Assembly (NCBI GenBank): GCA_905250125.1
Contig: CAJNOL010000607.1
Span: 1-64,000, forward strand
Length of the DNA: 64,000 nucleotides
From: Rotaria sordida
Lineage: Eukaryota; Rotifera; Eurotatoria; Philodinida; Philodinidae
Reading direction: 5' to 3'
The notes beneath the pieces are model-generated. The model saw nothing but the letters and a program-made list of their open reading frames with translations. It was not told where the DNA came from and made no database searches. The position numbers were made by a program, and so were the translations under genes. Numbering within the stretch: the stretch's first letter is position 1; each line of letters begins with the position of its first letter. Below are positions 34,312 through 46,385 of the stretch, piece after piece.

Positions 34312-35051
34312 ATGGCTGATGACGAAGAAAATGATCCAACAGCACCATTTAATGAATTAGAAGCATTTGATTCCATTTGGCAAGCTTTAAAATGGAAACA
34401 AATTAAAAAACGTGTTCCTATATATTTTAAAAAAACACTTTCTAATCGATATTTTCTTGCTAATCTTGTTTATCTTGTAAGTATATATACAATTAAATTT
34501 ATTTTTATCATTAAAAAGAAAATTTTAATTAGTTCTATGCAATTGGTATTATTATTATTGATTATCCTCTATGGGGCTATGGTGATAAAGAGGATCTGAT
34601 GTTGATAATTGTTCGTGTGATATAATTATGTCAGATGACAATTCAAAGGAAGGAGAAAAGACAGATTTGTCAATCAACAATCGAATGTATCGTGGTAAAG
34701 AATAACATTTATTATATCCAAAGATATTAACATTGAAATTAATTTATATTTTAGCTTTAGCACTAATGCATCTTATCTCAGCTACATTATATTGGTGGGC
34801 ATGGAGAGGTTATTAAATGAATATTTTCTTTTTTGTTTAGTTTTCTCTCTTTTTTTTCTTCTTGATATAGATGATCGTTGGAATGATCTTATTATAATAC
34901 CTGAATATTTAAATCATATTGAAGCAGCTTTATATTTATGAAGTGCTATATGGTATTCGAAAGAAGATATTACTTATGGTTATTATACATTAACACTTCA
35001 TAAAATCGAAACTGTTGCAGCAATCGTTGAGTTATTTGCTGCATTTGGATG
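34312..35051 (+). CDS. Multi-pass membrane protein, 3' end lost in repeat; one in-frame TGA
   Basis: Exons 34312-34476, 34533-34581, 34635-34694, 34755-34808 and 34871-35051 join in phase. The peptide begins MADDEENDPTAPFNELEAFD, then an amphipathic basic region (KWKQIKKRVPIYFKK), and hydrophobic segments NLVYLFYAIGIIIIDYPLWG, ALALMHLISATLYWWAW, NHIEAALYL-x-SAIWYS and ETVAAIVELFAAFGW, suggesting at least four membrane passes. Position x is TGA (34939-34941) between YL and SA, where Trp would fit. The last exon ends in phase 2 at a GTAAAT donor at 35052, and the following intron is occupied by a palindromic repeat from 35066; no later exon was found, so the 3' part is lost or lies beyond the repeat and the gap. 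Family not recognised. Confidence 0.65.
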
Positions 35052-35065
35052 GTAAATTGAATTTC

Positions 35066-35903
35066 AATTAGGGGTGGGACTTTACCTTTACTTTACTAGT
35101 AACTAAGTAACTACCGTAGTTACTTATTTACCAGTAACTAGTAACTACATAGTTACTTAGTTACTAGTAAATAGTAACTACATAGTTACTTAGTTACCAG
35201 TAACTAAGTAACTACATATTTACTTAGTTACTGGTAACTAGTAACTACATATTTACTTAGTTACTGGTAACTAAGTAACTACATAGTTACTTAGTTACTA
35301 GTAACTAGTAACTACCCATGTAAAAAAAGGTAGGCAAAAACCAACTATTTAGTACCTTCAAAAGTAGATTTTAAATAAGAAAAAGTACTTGTAAGTGAAC
35401 CTTTTTAAATACTTTTCATACTTTTTGACCAAAAAATACTATTGAAAGTGTGAAAAAGTGATGGAATTCACTTAGAAAAGTGAAAAAAAGTAATAACACT
35501 TAATTTATTTTTTTGTATTGATAATAGAAGTACTCAAAAGTATTTTCTTAAATAAAATATACTATAAAATACAATTAATATTAGTACAGAAAAATAAAGT
35601 AATTTTTATTACTTTTTTTTTACTTTTCTAAGTGACTTCTATCACTTTTTCACACTTCCAGTAGTACTTTTTAGTCAAAAAGTATGAAAAGTACTAAAAA
35701 AGGTTCACTTACAAATACTTTTTCCTGTTTAAAATCTACTTTTGAAAGTACTTAATAGTTGGCTTTTGCTTACTTTTTTTTACATGGGTACTAACTACTA
35801 TAGCTACTTAGTTAGTAGTAACTAGTAACTACTACCGTTACTTTTCTCAAGTAACTACTCGAGTTACTTAGTTACTAGTAACTACTTCAATATTACTTTT
35901 TAG
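35066..35903. repeat. Nested palindromic repeat: GTAACTAGTAACT array around a foldback core
   Basis: 35085-35315 is a tandem array of GTTACTTAGTTAC-type units, themselves near-palindromic. A shorter array of the same unit lies at 35785-35900. Between them, arms 35316-35520 and 35600-35790 are inverted copies (ends ACCCATGTAAAAAAAGG and TACATGGGT; shared blocks such as GTGAACCTTTTT and AGTGTGAAAAAGTGAT). The whole unit is therefore symmetrical. It occupies the intron after the last found exon of the membrane-protein gene. Confidence 0.8.
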
Positions 35904-37248
35904 TAAGTAAATGAATATGGCATTTATGTATTCATTGATTTTAGTTTCACCCGTCTGATAGTGTTCATATAATAATTAATGAAGTGACTTTAACGATAAA
36001 TAAAAAGAGGGGTAAGATGACAGACTAGAGGAGTAGCTTACTGCCACCCTCGGTAATGATGTTTACTAGCTACTTTACATCTCTAGAATGTGTCTATTGC
36101 ACATTCAACACACGCTTATACATGATAGAGAAACGAAGAGTGAGACGTCACTGAGAGAACAATAGAGAGAGAAAGAAGAAAGAGGAAGAGCGGCGAGCCG
36201 TGACGCATATATCGGCACAGTGACGTACGTTGAATTCCATCAATGTACACTGAAAAAAGGGTACACTACTGAACCTTCGAAGTCCCGTAGAATTTCACCA
36301 AATCTGGTTTGGTATCATGCAGCTTTACAGAACTTTCAAGAGGTTTCGGAATGAACTAAGTTTCATGAAAACCTTAAAAGAGTATTTTCCTTGTCAAGGG
36401 TTTCGTATATAGTATTCACTAAACGTAAATTGGTCAAGAGTTTTCGTGAAAAACTTTAAAAAGTTCATCGGTGGGCCACCATGATGAAAAGGTATGGCGG
36501 CTGCCATACCAAAAATTTTTATTCCTTATACACTTTCCTGTACGTCCGTTCTCTTTGATCCAACCTTTAATCGAGAGCCAGGAAAAAGAAAAACTAAGTC
36601 CAGAAGTGACTTTTGCTCTTCCATAGAAGCATCTTCAGATACGGTCGATTTACCTATTTTTTTCTAGAGCTGATATGAATATTGATTATTTATTTGTCCA
36701 TTTTTGGTTTTTATGGAATTTAAAAGCGTCTGTGAGATAGTTTTTAATTAAGAAAAGAAAGATTAGGTAAAGCCTTATGTTTTCAAGCATATTTGATTCA
36801 TACTCTATTTTTTGAATATTATGCTTTCCTATTGGTTTCAAAATCAGAAAGAACAAGGTCCATTCAGACTCCATCGGCGGGTCCCCAGCATGGTAGGATG
36901 TGGCAGTTGCCATGGCAAAAATATTCAAAATGAACGATAGTTTGACAAAAATTGATCCCTAACACGATTTTTCCCAGCTATTATCACACCAAATATTTTG
37001 CTGCTGGCTCGCCAATGAAAAAGTTGTTACCATTGATAAGGTTTCGCGAAACATCAATAGTAATCATATAATGGTCAAGGCGTTTCTCATGAACTCCAAC
37101 TTCTTTCTTCGATCAACTATAGCCGGAGGACATGTTCAGCAACAGTATCTTCGACGTACCACACTTCACTCCTCAACTCACTCATTTACAGTATCACGAA
37201 AATCGTCCACTAAAATCAAAAGACACCGTTCAACTTTCGTATTTCTTA
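35904..37248. other. Non-coding repeat-like region
   Basis: No supported gene. A stretch of about 60 bp at 36468-36530 (CATCGGTGGGCCACC.ATG...GGCAGCTGCCAT type) recurs in the same orientation at 36868-36925, pointing to remnants of a dispersed repeat. Short ORFs at 36686-36928 and 37071-37317 look spurious. Confidence 0.45.
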
Positions 37249-37510
37249 CGAGGGAACCTATTCAACTGTCCAATCGCTTTTGAGTTCGAACTCAGTTTGA
37301 AAGATAGACCCCAGTGAGGTATGAAAAGGCCCAAAAGGATAAGTGCCCATAGGCCTTCCGTCCAGAGTTATAGGCATTTTACTAGATTTTTAGCCTATGG
37401 CACAGTATATACCAAAAAATCGAATGACAATATTTCGAGCTGAGATTTCGTCCAACGATAGGTCTATGTACCAATAGAATGCCCTGAAAATTTCAGCTCA
37501 AAAGAATGTT
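37249..37510. mobile_element. Harbinger-like MITE, cut by assembly gap
   Basis: Begins CGAGGGAACC after TTA (37246-37248), as in the MITEs at 7469 and 40900, and shares internal words with them (TTTCAGCTCAAAAG near 37490). The right half falls into the N gap at 37511. Confidence 0.6.
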
Positions 37511-37610
37511 NNNNNNNNNNNNNNNNNNNNNNNNNNNNNNNNNNNNNNNNNNNNNNNNNNNNNNNNNNNNNNNNNNNNNNNNNNNNNNNNNNNNNNNNNN
37601 NNNNNNNNNN
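37511..37610. other. Scaffold gap (100 N)
   Basis: Exactly 100 undetermined bases, the usual placeholder for a gap of unknown size. Confidence 0.99.
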
Positions 37611-38640
37611 TATATATTCAGTGTAGTTTAACATCTTTAATACAATCGATCATATACTCTTTGGCTATTAATAGCAAGATTATTAGTATAGGCATAGTAT
37701 TTTATTTGAAAAGCAGCATAGAAAAATTATTTAACAATATGAATACCATCTTTTTTTTTATGCATTAGGTACTGTAACTAAATGCAAGAAATTTATTATT
37801 AGGAAATCTCTGTTCATGGGTATATATATCCCAAAGATCAAGTTAGATATGAGCATTATGGATTTATATTAATAGACAGATCAAGATAATGATAATGTCA
37901 GCTAGAACTGTACTAGGACGATATGACATTGACGACCAAATTATAATCCAAGAATGATGATAAACGATGCGGTGTTTTCGGTGCTTGATCAATAAGAATT
38001 AAATAAATGATCAGTATATAGTATAAAAACTTCACTTGGTTTTTATTTTTCTCCTGAATAAATCGCTAATTAGACATATATTGAAATAAACTTTCCTACA
38101 TCAAAGAATTTGTCAAGATCTTTTTATTCTTGCTTAAACTGATTCCAATATTCTTTTAGTAGATCTAATTACTGTTGATGATAACTCTTATCGAACTGTC
38201 CCTATTTATCATCAATGATCATTCTTGAAATCCTTAAGAGAAGCAGATGTTGTAATTCGAAGTTAAAAATTATTAACAAAATGATTTAAGATTCAATAAG
38301 ATAATCTCTATGAAATAATCCGACAAAAAAATTTCTTTTTGTAAGAATCAACTATTGCCACGTAATTGTTTTAATGAACCTATTGACAAAGATCTGACAC
38401 CTGCACTTCATATTATTACCAATGATATATCAACTTTTTTCTTTATTTGATAGATTTTAAGCAGTTGCTGATAAACACGCAACAGATACGAATCATTTCT
38501 TATCAAACTAAACATAATTTCTGTTCGATGTCACATCTCAAAGTATGTTGAGAATATTTTTAAAATCGAAGATTAACAAAATACGATTATCAGCTGGCTG
38601 TTATACTAAAATGTATAAGTCATTTATCTTTTTCATACTT
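37611..38640. other. Non-coding spacer after gap
   Basis: AT-rich, no exon-like frame or repeat structure seen on either strand. Confidence 0.5.
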
Positions 38641-38658
38641 GACTACAGCCTGTCCACA

Positions 38659-40855
38659 GGTAACGCACTCACCTATTTTTGACCTTCCAATCTCCATAAC
38701 TCAAGAGTCATATGTAGTAAAGACCTGAAACTTATAGTGCTAAGAGATAGTTGGAAGATCTATCTCTGCTAAAAGTTTGACTTCATTTGATTTTACTATC
38801 ATGGTTTTAGAGGTTCAGGAAACCGTGGTAACGCACTCATTTAAAAGGCCCCTTGTCATTACCCCCATGCGAAAGAATATTATATTGCTACGAATTTTTG
38901 TGTGTTAAAAAAAATATTGTCACATGAATTTGTAGGTAAGACGATGGGCTTGATAATCATGGCATCTGCTTTTTGAAAGCTTATTTCTATAAAGAGTTAT
39001 TACTAAAGGATTTCGGTAACGCACTCAGCAGTTGGTAACGCACTCAGCAGGATTTTTTAAGAATTTTTTAGATTCAATGTTTATGCACCAAAGCTTTGTT
39101 TAAACGATTTATAAATAACTCAGAATGAATGTTATAATGAAATTCATTTATTTCTTATAAAAAAGTACACACTTTTCCTTATAATAATATGATACAAAAA
39201 AACGCTTTTTTGTCATAATAATATAACGAGTGGGCCAGAAGTGCTGACTCGATTTGTATAATCAATTTTTCTTTAGTAAAAGGATGGTCGGAAATTTGTC
39301 TCTATGAAGAAAAGATGCAGTAAAAGGCGCTCTACAAAATGACTATTGATTGACCTCGCTAGCTCATCTACTAAGGAAGTTATAGGCTTAGAAATATACT
39401 TCACAAAAAAGAAAAATTAACCGTGAGCCCGGTGTGCATAGTTATGATTCCAGTAAAAGTCCCATAACTTCATCAAAACGAAAGGTTTTTCGATCGGATT
39501 TGTTGTGTTTTGATCAGAAGTGATTACTCTCTTAACTTACCTACAAGATCAAAACTTTGATCACAGTTTTCATTTCTTGCTGGGTACACCGTCGGAAACG
39601 GGCTTGTCGATTTTTGACGTATTTTTGAAACTTGGTTTTCACGCACTCCATCGGCGCTAAAAAAGTATCTTCTAAAGCCCGGGAGAAAGAGCACATTTGA
39701 AAGTACCAAACACAAACAGAGTTCTCACGTTTGCTATGCTTTTTTATGGAAATAATAGGAGAGTAAAAAGTTTAAGTCGAAAAAAATACCAAATTTAAAA
39801 AGTTTTCGTTTTTTTCGCGTGCGTATAATTTGCTTAGTTTCCTTGATTGAAGTTCTGAAATTAAGGTTTAGGTATAATTTTGTAGAGAATTTCACGGACC
39901 TTCTATTGATAAAAGAATTTGTTGTAGAGGACCTAAGGAACAGAAGTTAAAGTATAAATACCGAAACCGAGTTCACGGTTAATTTTTCTTTTTTGTGAAG
40001 TATATTTCTAAGCCTATAACTTTCTTATTAGATGAGCTAGTGGGGCTAATCAATAGTCGTTTTATAGAGTGTCTTTTGCTGAATCTTTTCTACATAGAGA
40101 CCAATTTTCAACCACGCGTTTTACTAAAGAAAAATTTATTATACAAATCGAGTCAGCACTTCTGGCCCACGCTTTATAGAGAAATTATTGATTCAAGCTA
40201 ATAGATTTGTAATTAAGAAAATCACGACAATTTTCTTAAGATGTTGTGAATTTAATTAACTAGGTTTAGCTAGTGTATAGACAAAGATAAGTATATTGAC
40301 TAGACACAAACACTTATACCGTTGATTTACACCAAAAGCGAGGTGTATATAGGGAGATGAACAAGACGTCGGACGTGAATATGGTCGAAAGTTAGAAAAA
40401 ATAACTCATGAGTAAGAGAGAGGAGAGATAAAAATATCTCGTCAAGAAAGAAAAAGAAAAATAGCGATCGTATATCGTAACAGTCAGAACAAATACATTA
40501 TGTGGAAAAACACAAAAAAAAAGAATTTGACTAAACCATTCACAGAGAAAACAATATAAGAATGAAGAGGTGCATGTAGTGATGAGTAAATAAAACAAAT
40601 CTAAACATTTAGTTTCAATTTTATAAATAATCTGAAGGAAAAATATAATCGATACAGTCTAATTAAGGGTTAGACGTACAAAGGTCACATGAGTGCGTTA
40701 CCATTCATTTTCCTGAAGGATGTGATTTTAAAAAATTCTTAACAGTGCATATTATAGTCTATCAAAAGTTACGTAATAATAGATAGTTCTGTCTAAAAAT
40801 GTCTCCTGTACAAGGGCAAGAAATATAAAAAATCCTCTAAATGGTAACGCACTCA
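38659..40855. repeat. Block marked by six GGTAACGCACTCA motifs around an inverted repeat
   Basis: The 13-mer GGTAACGCACTCA occurs at 38659, 38827, 39015, 39034 and 40843, and inverted at 40690-40702. Inside, arms 39229-39437 and 39965-40178 form an imperfect inverted repeat whose outer ends read GTGGGCCAGAAGTGCTGACTC and the complement. No transposase ORF is visible. The clustered motif at both edges looks like subterminal binding sites of a non-autonomous transposon, but the exact ends are unclear. Confidence 0.6.
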
Positions 40856-40899
40856 TGCCTCTTTTGGTGAAGTTTTATGAGGTGATCTTTTGAAACTAA

Positions 40900-41517
40900 C
40901 GAGGGAACTACCCGAGGTGCTAAAAAGCTTTTGAGCTGAAATTTTGTCTACAAGTAGGGAATGCATAGACTAGAAAAAGCCTAAGAGGATATGTCCCCAA
41001 GTTGAGATTTGGCTGAGATATCGGCTTTTTACTATAGTTTTTCTATGTGACCCCATTTTTTCCATTAAGTCAAAGTTTCGAATTTTGACGTGAAACTTTG
41101 TCCATATCAAGACCTCAACTAGAGTAGCTCATCTACAAAGTTTCAGAGTTTTCGGACTAAGTATTTCCGAGATATAACGTTTTCAAAATATCCATGTATA
41201 TAAAAATATCCGTAAAAAACTGTGTTGATGCTAACAGACTCATTTCTCGAGAATGCTTAGTCCAAAAATTCTGAAACTTTGTAGATGAGCTACTCTAGTT
41301 GAGGTCTTGATATGGACAAAGTTTCACGTCAAAATTCGAAACTTTGACTTAATGGAAAAAATGGGGTCACATAGAAAAACTATAGTAAAAAGCCGATATC
41401 TCAGCCAAATCTCAACTTGGGGACATATCCTCTTAGGCTTTTTCTAGTCTATGCATTCCCTACTTGTGGACAAAATTTCAGCTCAAAAGCTTTTTAGCAC
41501 CTCGGGTAGTTCCCTCG
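40900..41517. mobile_element. Harbinger-like foldback MITE, TAA target duplication
   Basis: 618 bp between two TAA copies (40897-40899, 41518-41520), ends CGAGGGAACTACCCGAGG and its complement. The arms of about 290 bp are almost perfectly complementary, far better preserved than in the 616-bp relative at 7469, so this insertion is probably recent. No coding sequence. Duplication TWA indicates PIF/Harbinger mobilisation. Confidence 0.9.
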
Positions 41518-41520
41518 TAA

Positions 41521-42623
41521 GAAAGAGAAGAATATTTTATCAGATAGTCTAGAATAAAGCCCATCTATTAGTGATTCTTTCTATACCAAAGCTCTCTCAT
41601 ATAACGCTTTAGAATGTCTGCTGAAGCCCTTGTTCTTTGTACCATTAAAACGCACAATAATAAAGTTAATTTATAATCAATGTTTTGAAGCTCTGTTCTT
41701 TCACCAAATAGAGTGAATGAAAAAACACGACTCATATCCTTATACAGTTAAGTGTGCTCAACAAACTAATCATCTTTAAATTTGAAAAATTTAAACTTCA
41801 ACTTTAGCCAGGCTGGGTCGCCGTTAGCTGGACAAGCTGATATAATAAAATAATTCTTTTCGATATTTATTTAATATTATATTATCAATAAATAAACTTT
41901 TATATAAATTAAATAAATCATATAAATATGATTATTTCCTATTCATTTGAAAATATTTCTTCAATAAAGATTTATTTAAATAAATATTCTCTAATCGTTT
42001 CGAATTATTTTCTTTTCATTGATATCTTAGATAGAAAATGAATAATTATTCAATTTATAAATAATCAAGAAAAAAAATCTTATTTTATCTATATTTATAT
42101 ATGATATATCTTATCTATTTAAATCAATAATTAATTATTAAATTTCGATTGGTTAATAAATTATTTTCATTTAATAAAGATAATAAATAATATCCTAAGT
42201 AAACTTGATCAATTTGAATAAAATTAAGTTCGAAAAAAAAAAATTCTTCAACTAATTCTCTCCTATTCATATCTAATTATTATTTAAAAAGTGTTATTAT
42301 ATTGAGTTAAATCGAATAGATATTTTATTCAGTTAAATGAGATAACAATCGAGAAAAAAAACTGAAACTATTATTGATTTAACGATTGATTCGTTTCCAT
42401 AAAAGCAAAAAAGTTTGCTAAAATCAAATGAATTTTATTATTTTATCTGATTGATAAATATAATAAATAATAATAAATATTTTTTTTTTAATAAAAATTT
42501 TGAATAAAATATTCTTTATATAAAATCTAAATGATTGATTGAGATAATAAAAAAAAGTGAGGTTATATATAATAAAGAAAAAAAAGGTTGGTAGAAATAT
42601 TTATTCGATCTTATTTATTGAAA
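41521..42623. other. Very AT-rich upstream region
   Basis: 1.1 kb without exons. It presumably contains the promoter of the following gene; nothing specific can be assigned. Confidence 0.5.
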
Positions 42624-45200
42624 ATGATCTTTGAATTATTGTTATTATTATTTATTTCTATTCCAAAAAATATATTTGGAATATATTGTATTTATTCGGA
42701 AGAATCATTTCAATGGTCATTCGACGAATTTGATTATGATAAATTAAAAGATAAAATCGATCATTTTCCAGTATATGATTATAATGATGATAATATTGAT
42801 ATGTGTAGAGTTGAAATCTATATTGATTATCAATATAGATCAATTTTAATTAGTTTTGGAGATTCATTTCAATGGAGTCAACTTGATAATGGTGAAGCAC
42901 GTTTAGATTTTTTAATTATATTTAATAATAATAATATTCAAGTTGAATATTATAATGTATTAGAATATGCTTGTTATGATAAAGATCAATGTAATAAATT
43001 ATTTGTTTATCATCATATTAATTGGCTTAAACAAATTGATTATACACTATTTCAAACACATTTAAGATCAATACTTTTTTATAACTCAAATCAAACAGGT
43101 CAACATTTTATATTTATTTATTCTCTTTGATAGAGCCTTTTTTTTTAAAATCGATTTTATCTTATATTAATAGATATATTCAGATATAATATATTTATTC
43201 GAGAATCGAACTATATTCACAAATAGATATAATTAGTATAGAATATAGATAACAAATTTTGCTTTTTTTTTTTTATTAACATTTTCAACTTCATTCGTTT
43301 TTTTTTCATTATTTATTAAGAAGATTTTTTTTGTTAAAATAAAACGTTGAAAGATTTTATAAAATAATATATAAATCGATTTGTTTATAGAATTTCGATA
43401 TATAAATAGTTAGATATTCTAATGAGAGTTAAAGAGTTAAATATTATCTATTTCTATAACTAGATTAATCATAATTATTATAAATTATTTTATTTATTAT
43501 TTATTTGTTTAAATTAAAGATTAAATATAAATATATCTATCAATAGTCAAAATCACTGACCAACAGTTTTATTGAAATTTTCGAAGAATTTTTTCTAGCT
43601 TTTTATTTTAAAAAATCTTATTTTAAAATTCTACTAATTTATCAATAAAGAGACCAATCAATAGGTTTTATATTATTTTATATTAAACAACTATTAAACA
43701 TAACAAAAGAGATAAAACAAACGATTTTCAGTCGAGTTTTTGATCAATCTCATTTTGAATAATGTTTACAAGTTTTTAAAGGAAAAATTGTCAATAGAAT
43801 CTTTTTTCAACTAGAAATATTTATATAATGAGATTATAAAAAGAAAAAAGATCTTATAAAGACTTGTAAAATAAAAAAAAAACTCCTTTCTTGTTTTATT
43901 TGGAAAAGTTGAACTCGTCAGTAGTCTTATCAATAGAATCTTAATTGACTATTTATATAAATGAGTAGTTTATTGGGTTATCCAACTTATTCTTTCGATT
44001 CGAATTAAACATAGACTATTAAAAAATAACTAAAAAATCAAATAATAATAAAGAGTATTCAAAAATAAAACAACTCAATATAGATAAACGGTTGACTGTC
44101 CTCAACCATATTTTCAAACTTATTTTATTTGTGTTTTTTAACTATTTACAATTTATTTTCATATAGATTTTTATTAAATTAACTGAAACAAATATAATGA
44201 TTATAGATAAGAATAGGAGGAGGATATAGTTAAATAATTCTATAGAATATTTTTAAGATAGATATTTGACTATAATTATCATTTATTTAATAATGATTGA
44301 ATAAATAATCTATTATAAATATAATTGGTCGAAATAAATTTCAAGTTATATACTTGAAATCGTCTATTGATTGAAAGTTGAATATAGATATATTATTTAA
44401 ATCTATCCTTAGTAAATAGTCTAAAAGAAAAATTAAAGAATAAATTATTTATCGAATATATTCTTATATAATGTATTCATAAATAAAATAATCGAATCGT
44501 TTTTATCTATTTAATTCTATATATTATTTTACTTCGAATTAATTATATAAATAATTAAAAAGAGTATATTTTTATATTCTTGATTTTAAAATATTATTTC
44601 CAAATATAAATATGAATTATATTTATTTCAATAAAAAAAAAAAAATAATTTATTTTAGAATATTGTTTTATTGACAAAGTTAAATTATTAAAATGTGAAA
44701 CAAATATTTGTTCTGGAAAATATTCAAGTTATCATAAAAATTATTTATTTGAATGTCATGAAAATTCTGAATCATTAGTTGAAGTTCATATAACAACTGA
44801 TATGAAATTAATTGAAGAAAATATATTAAATAAAAATAAAATTTATATATTAGAACATAAAATAATTCGATATACTTGTATGTTTAATAAATGTAATGAT
44901 CAATATTTAACTGATAAATTAATTAATATTGTTGAAGAATATTTTCAATTATCATTAATGAGAGATGCTTTTTTTAATTATTCTTTTATCAATAAACAAG
45001 AATTTTATTTATTTCATTATTCGAATTTATCTTATCAAACAACATCGAATACAGATAAAAGAGAATATTTACCATCAATATCAATCATAAATGATTATTT
45101 ATTTAATAATTTATCGAATAATAAATCTCATTTATCAATATTTATTATATTAACATTATTATATTTAAATATAATCGATCATTTATTTAAACAAATCTAA
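42624..45200 (+). CDS. Secreted or surface-anchored cysteine-containing protein, two exons
   Basis: Exons 42624-43098 and 44659-45200 join in phase (G|GT...AG) into 338 residues ending in TAA. The ATG at 42624 is used because it opens a signal peptide (MIFELLLLLFISIPKNIFGI). Exon 1 carries four Cys and acidic stretches (FDYDKLKDKIDHFPVYDYND); exon 2 adds six Cys (EYCFIDKVKLLKCETNICSG, YTCMFNKCND). The C-terminus is hydrophobic (SHLSIFIILTLLYLNIIDHL), which suggests a GPI-anchor signal or a membrane segment, so the protein probably sits on the cell surface or in the secretory path. The intron is 1,560 bp. Several N-x-S/T sites occur. Even Cys number suggests disulfides. No family recognised; likely lineage-specific. 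Confidence 0.72.
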
Positions 45201-45984
45201 AACATCACTTCTTTTTTTGACATTTTTTATATTATTAAATCAACATTTCAAATTTTACAATTAATATATTCAATATTTTTCATTCTCAGACAATATTAAA
45301 TCAATATTTTAAAAAAAAACCTCATTTATTTATTTGAATTTTTTCGAAATAAAATATCTCTATCAACTTATCTATAGATTAAACAATTTTCTTCTATCAT
45401 TTTTTTTTCAACATTCTTATTCTTATTTCAACTAAAAATTGACAATTCATCGTCACAAACCAAGATCTTACGGGATATTTCATTTTAGAATTTATCCACA
45501 AATAAATTCTTGACGACTGTGCATTTTATTTTGACTATTTCCAACTTCCTTTACTTAAATATATCTCTGATTGTGTCAAACAGTTCTCATACTATCATAG
45601 ATATAAAAGGTCTTAAGATGATCATCATTAACATATGAGAAGATCTGATAAGAAAAAACTTCTCGGATTTCAATAATATCTATAAAGAATTGTCGGTTAT
45701 ACTATATGACCACTTCTATTTCGAGTAGATATCTAATTCGACTTTGAAAATAAATGAAAAAATCAAATAAAAAGAAAAGACCATCCATTTTCTGACAGCA
45801 CAAAAGTAAAAGAAAAAATATTCTAGCTCACTTTTTTATCATATTTAGAAAAACCAAAAGAAAAATCTTCTATAGATTATTATTTAGAAATTCGAAGTCA
45901 CACTCATCTCACTGCTCTAAAACTTCAAACTTCAATTCAACTGACATTACTACTTTCAAGATTAAATCCTTCCTCAAATCTTAC
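45201..45984. other. Non-coding spacer
   Basis: No supported exon or repeat. AT-rich 3' flank of the preceding gene. Confidence 0.5.
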
Positions 45985-46258
45985 AACTATTTCCTGGAAT
46001 CCTAGAGTTATTATCTAGTATGATACATATATCATCTACGAACCTATGTCTATCACCTCAGATACTATAAATATTACCTCGGATACTACAGATATTAACG
46101 ATAATCTTACAGATGTTAGCTCAAGTACTACAAGTATTCTCTGAAATCCTATAGATGTTACTTGGGATGGCACAGGTACTATCTCCAATTCTAGAACTAT
46201 TACCATGGATGCTACACACATTACCTTGAATGGTACAGAAAGCACCTAAGATGCTTGA
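45985..46258. repeat. Degenerate 21-bp minisatellite (second array)
   Basis: About 12 diverged units of a 21-mer close to ATTACCTCGGATACTACAGAT. On the plus strand the unit would translate as a 7-residue repeat such as ITSDTTD but stops interrupt it; the minus-strand ORF at 46036-46245 is equally repetitive. The period equals that of the array at 26.7 kb although the sequence differs. Confidence 0.75.
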
Positions 46259-46385
46259 GTTTTAATGGTAAGGTAGCATCTATAAACGAAGGGTTTGCAT
46301 GATCAAGCAGTTCCAGAAAAGATGCTGCTAGCATATAGAAAAACATGACGCACTTCGATTGGTATGTATACAGAGATGCACATGA

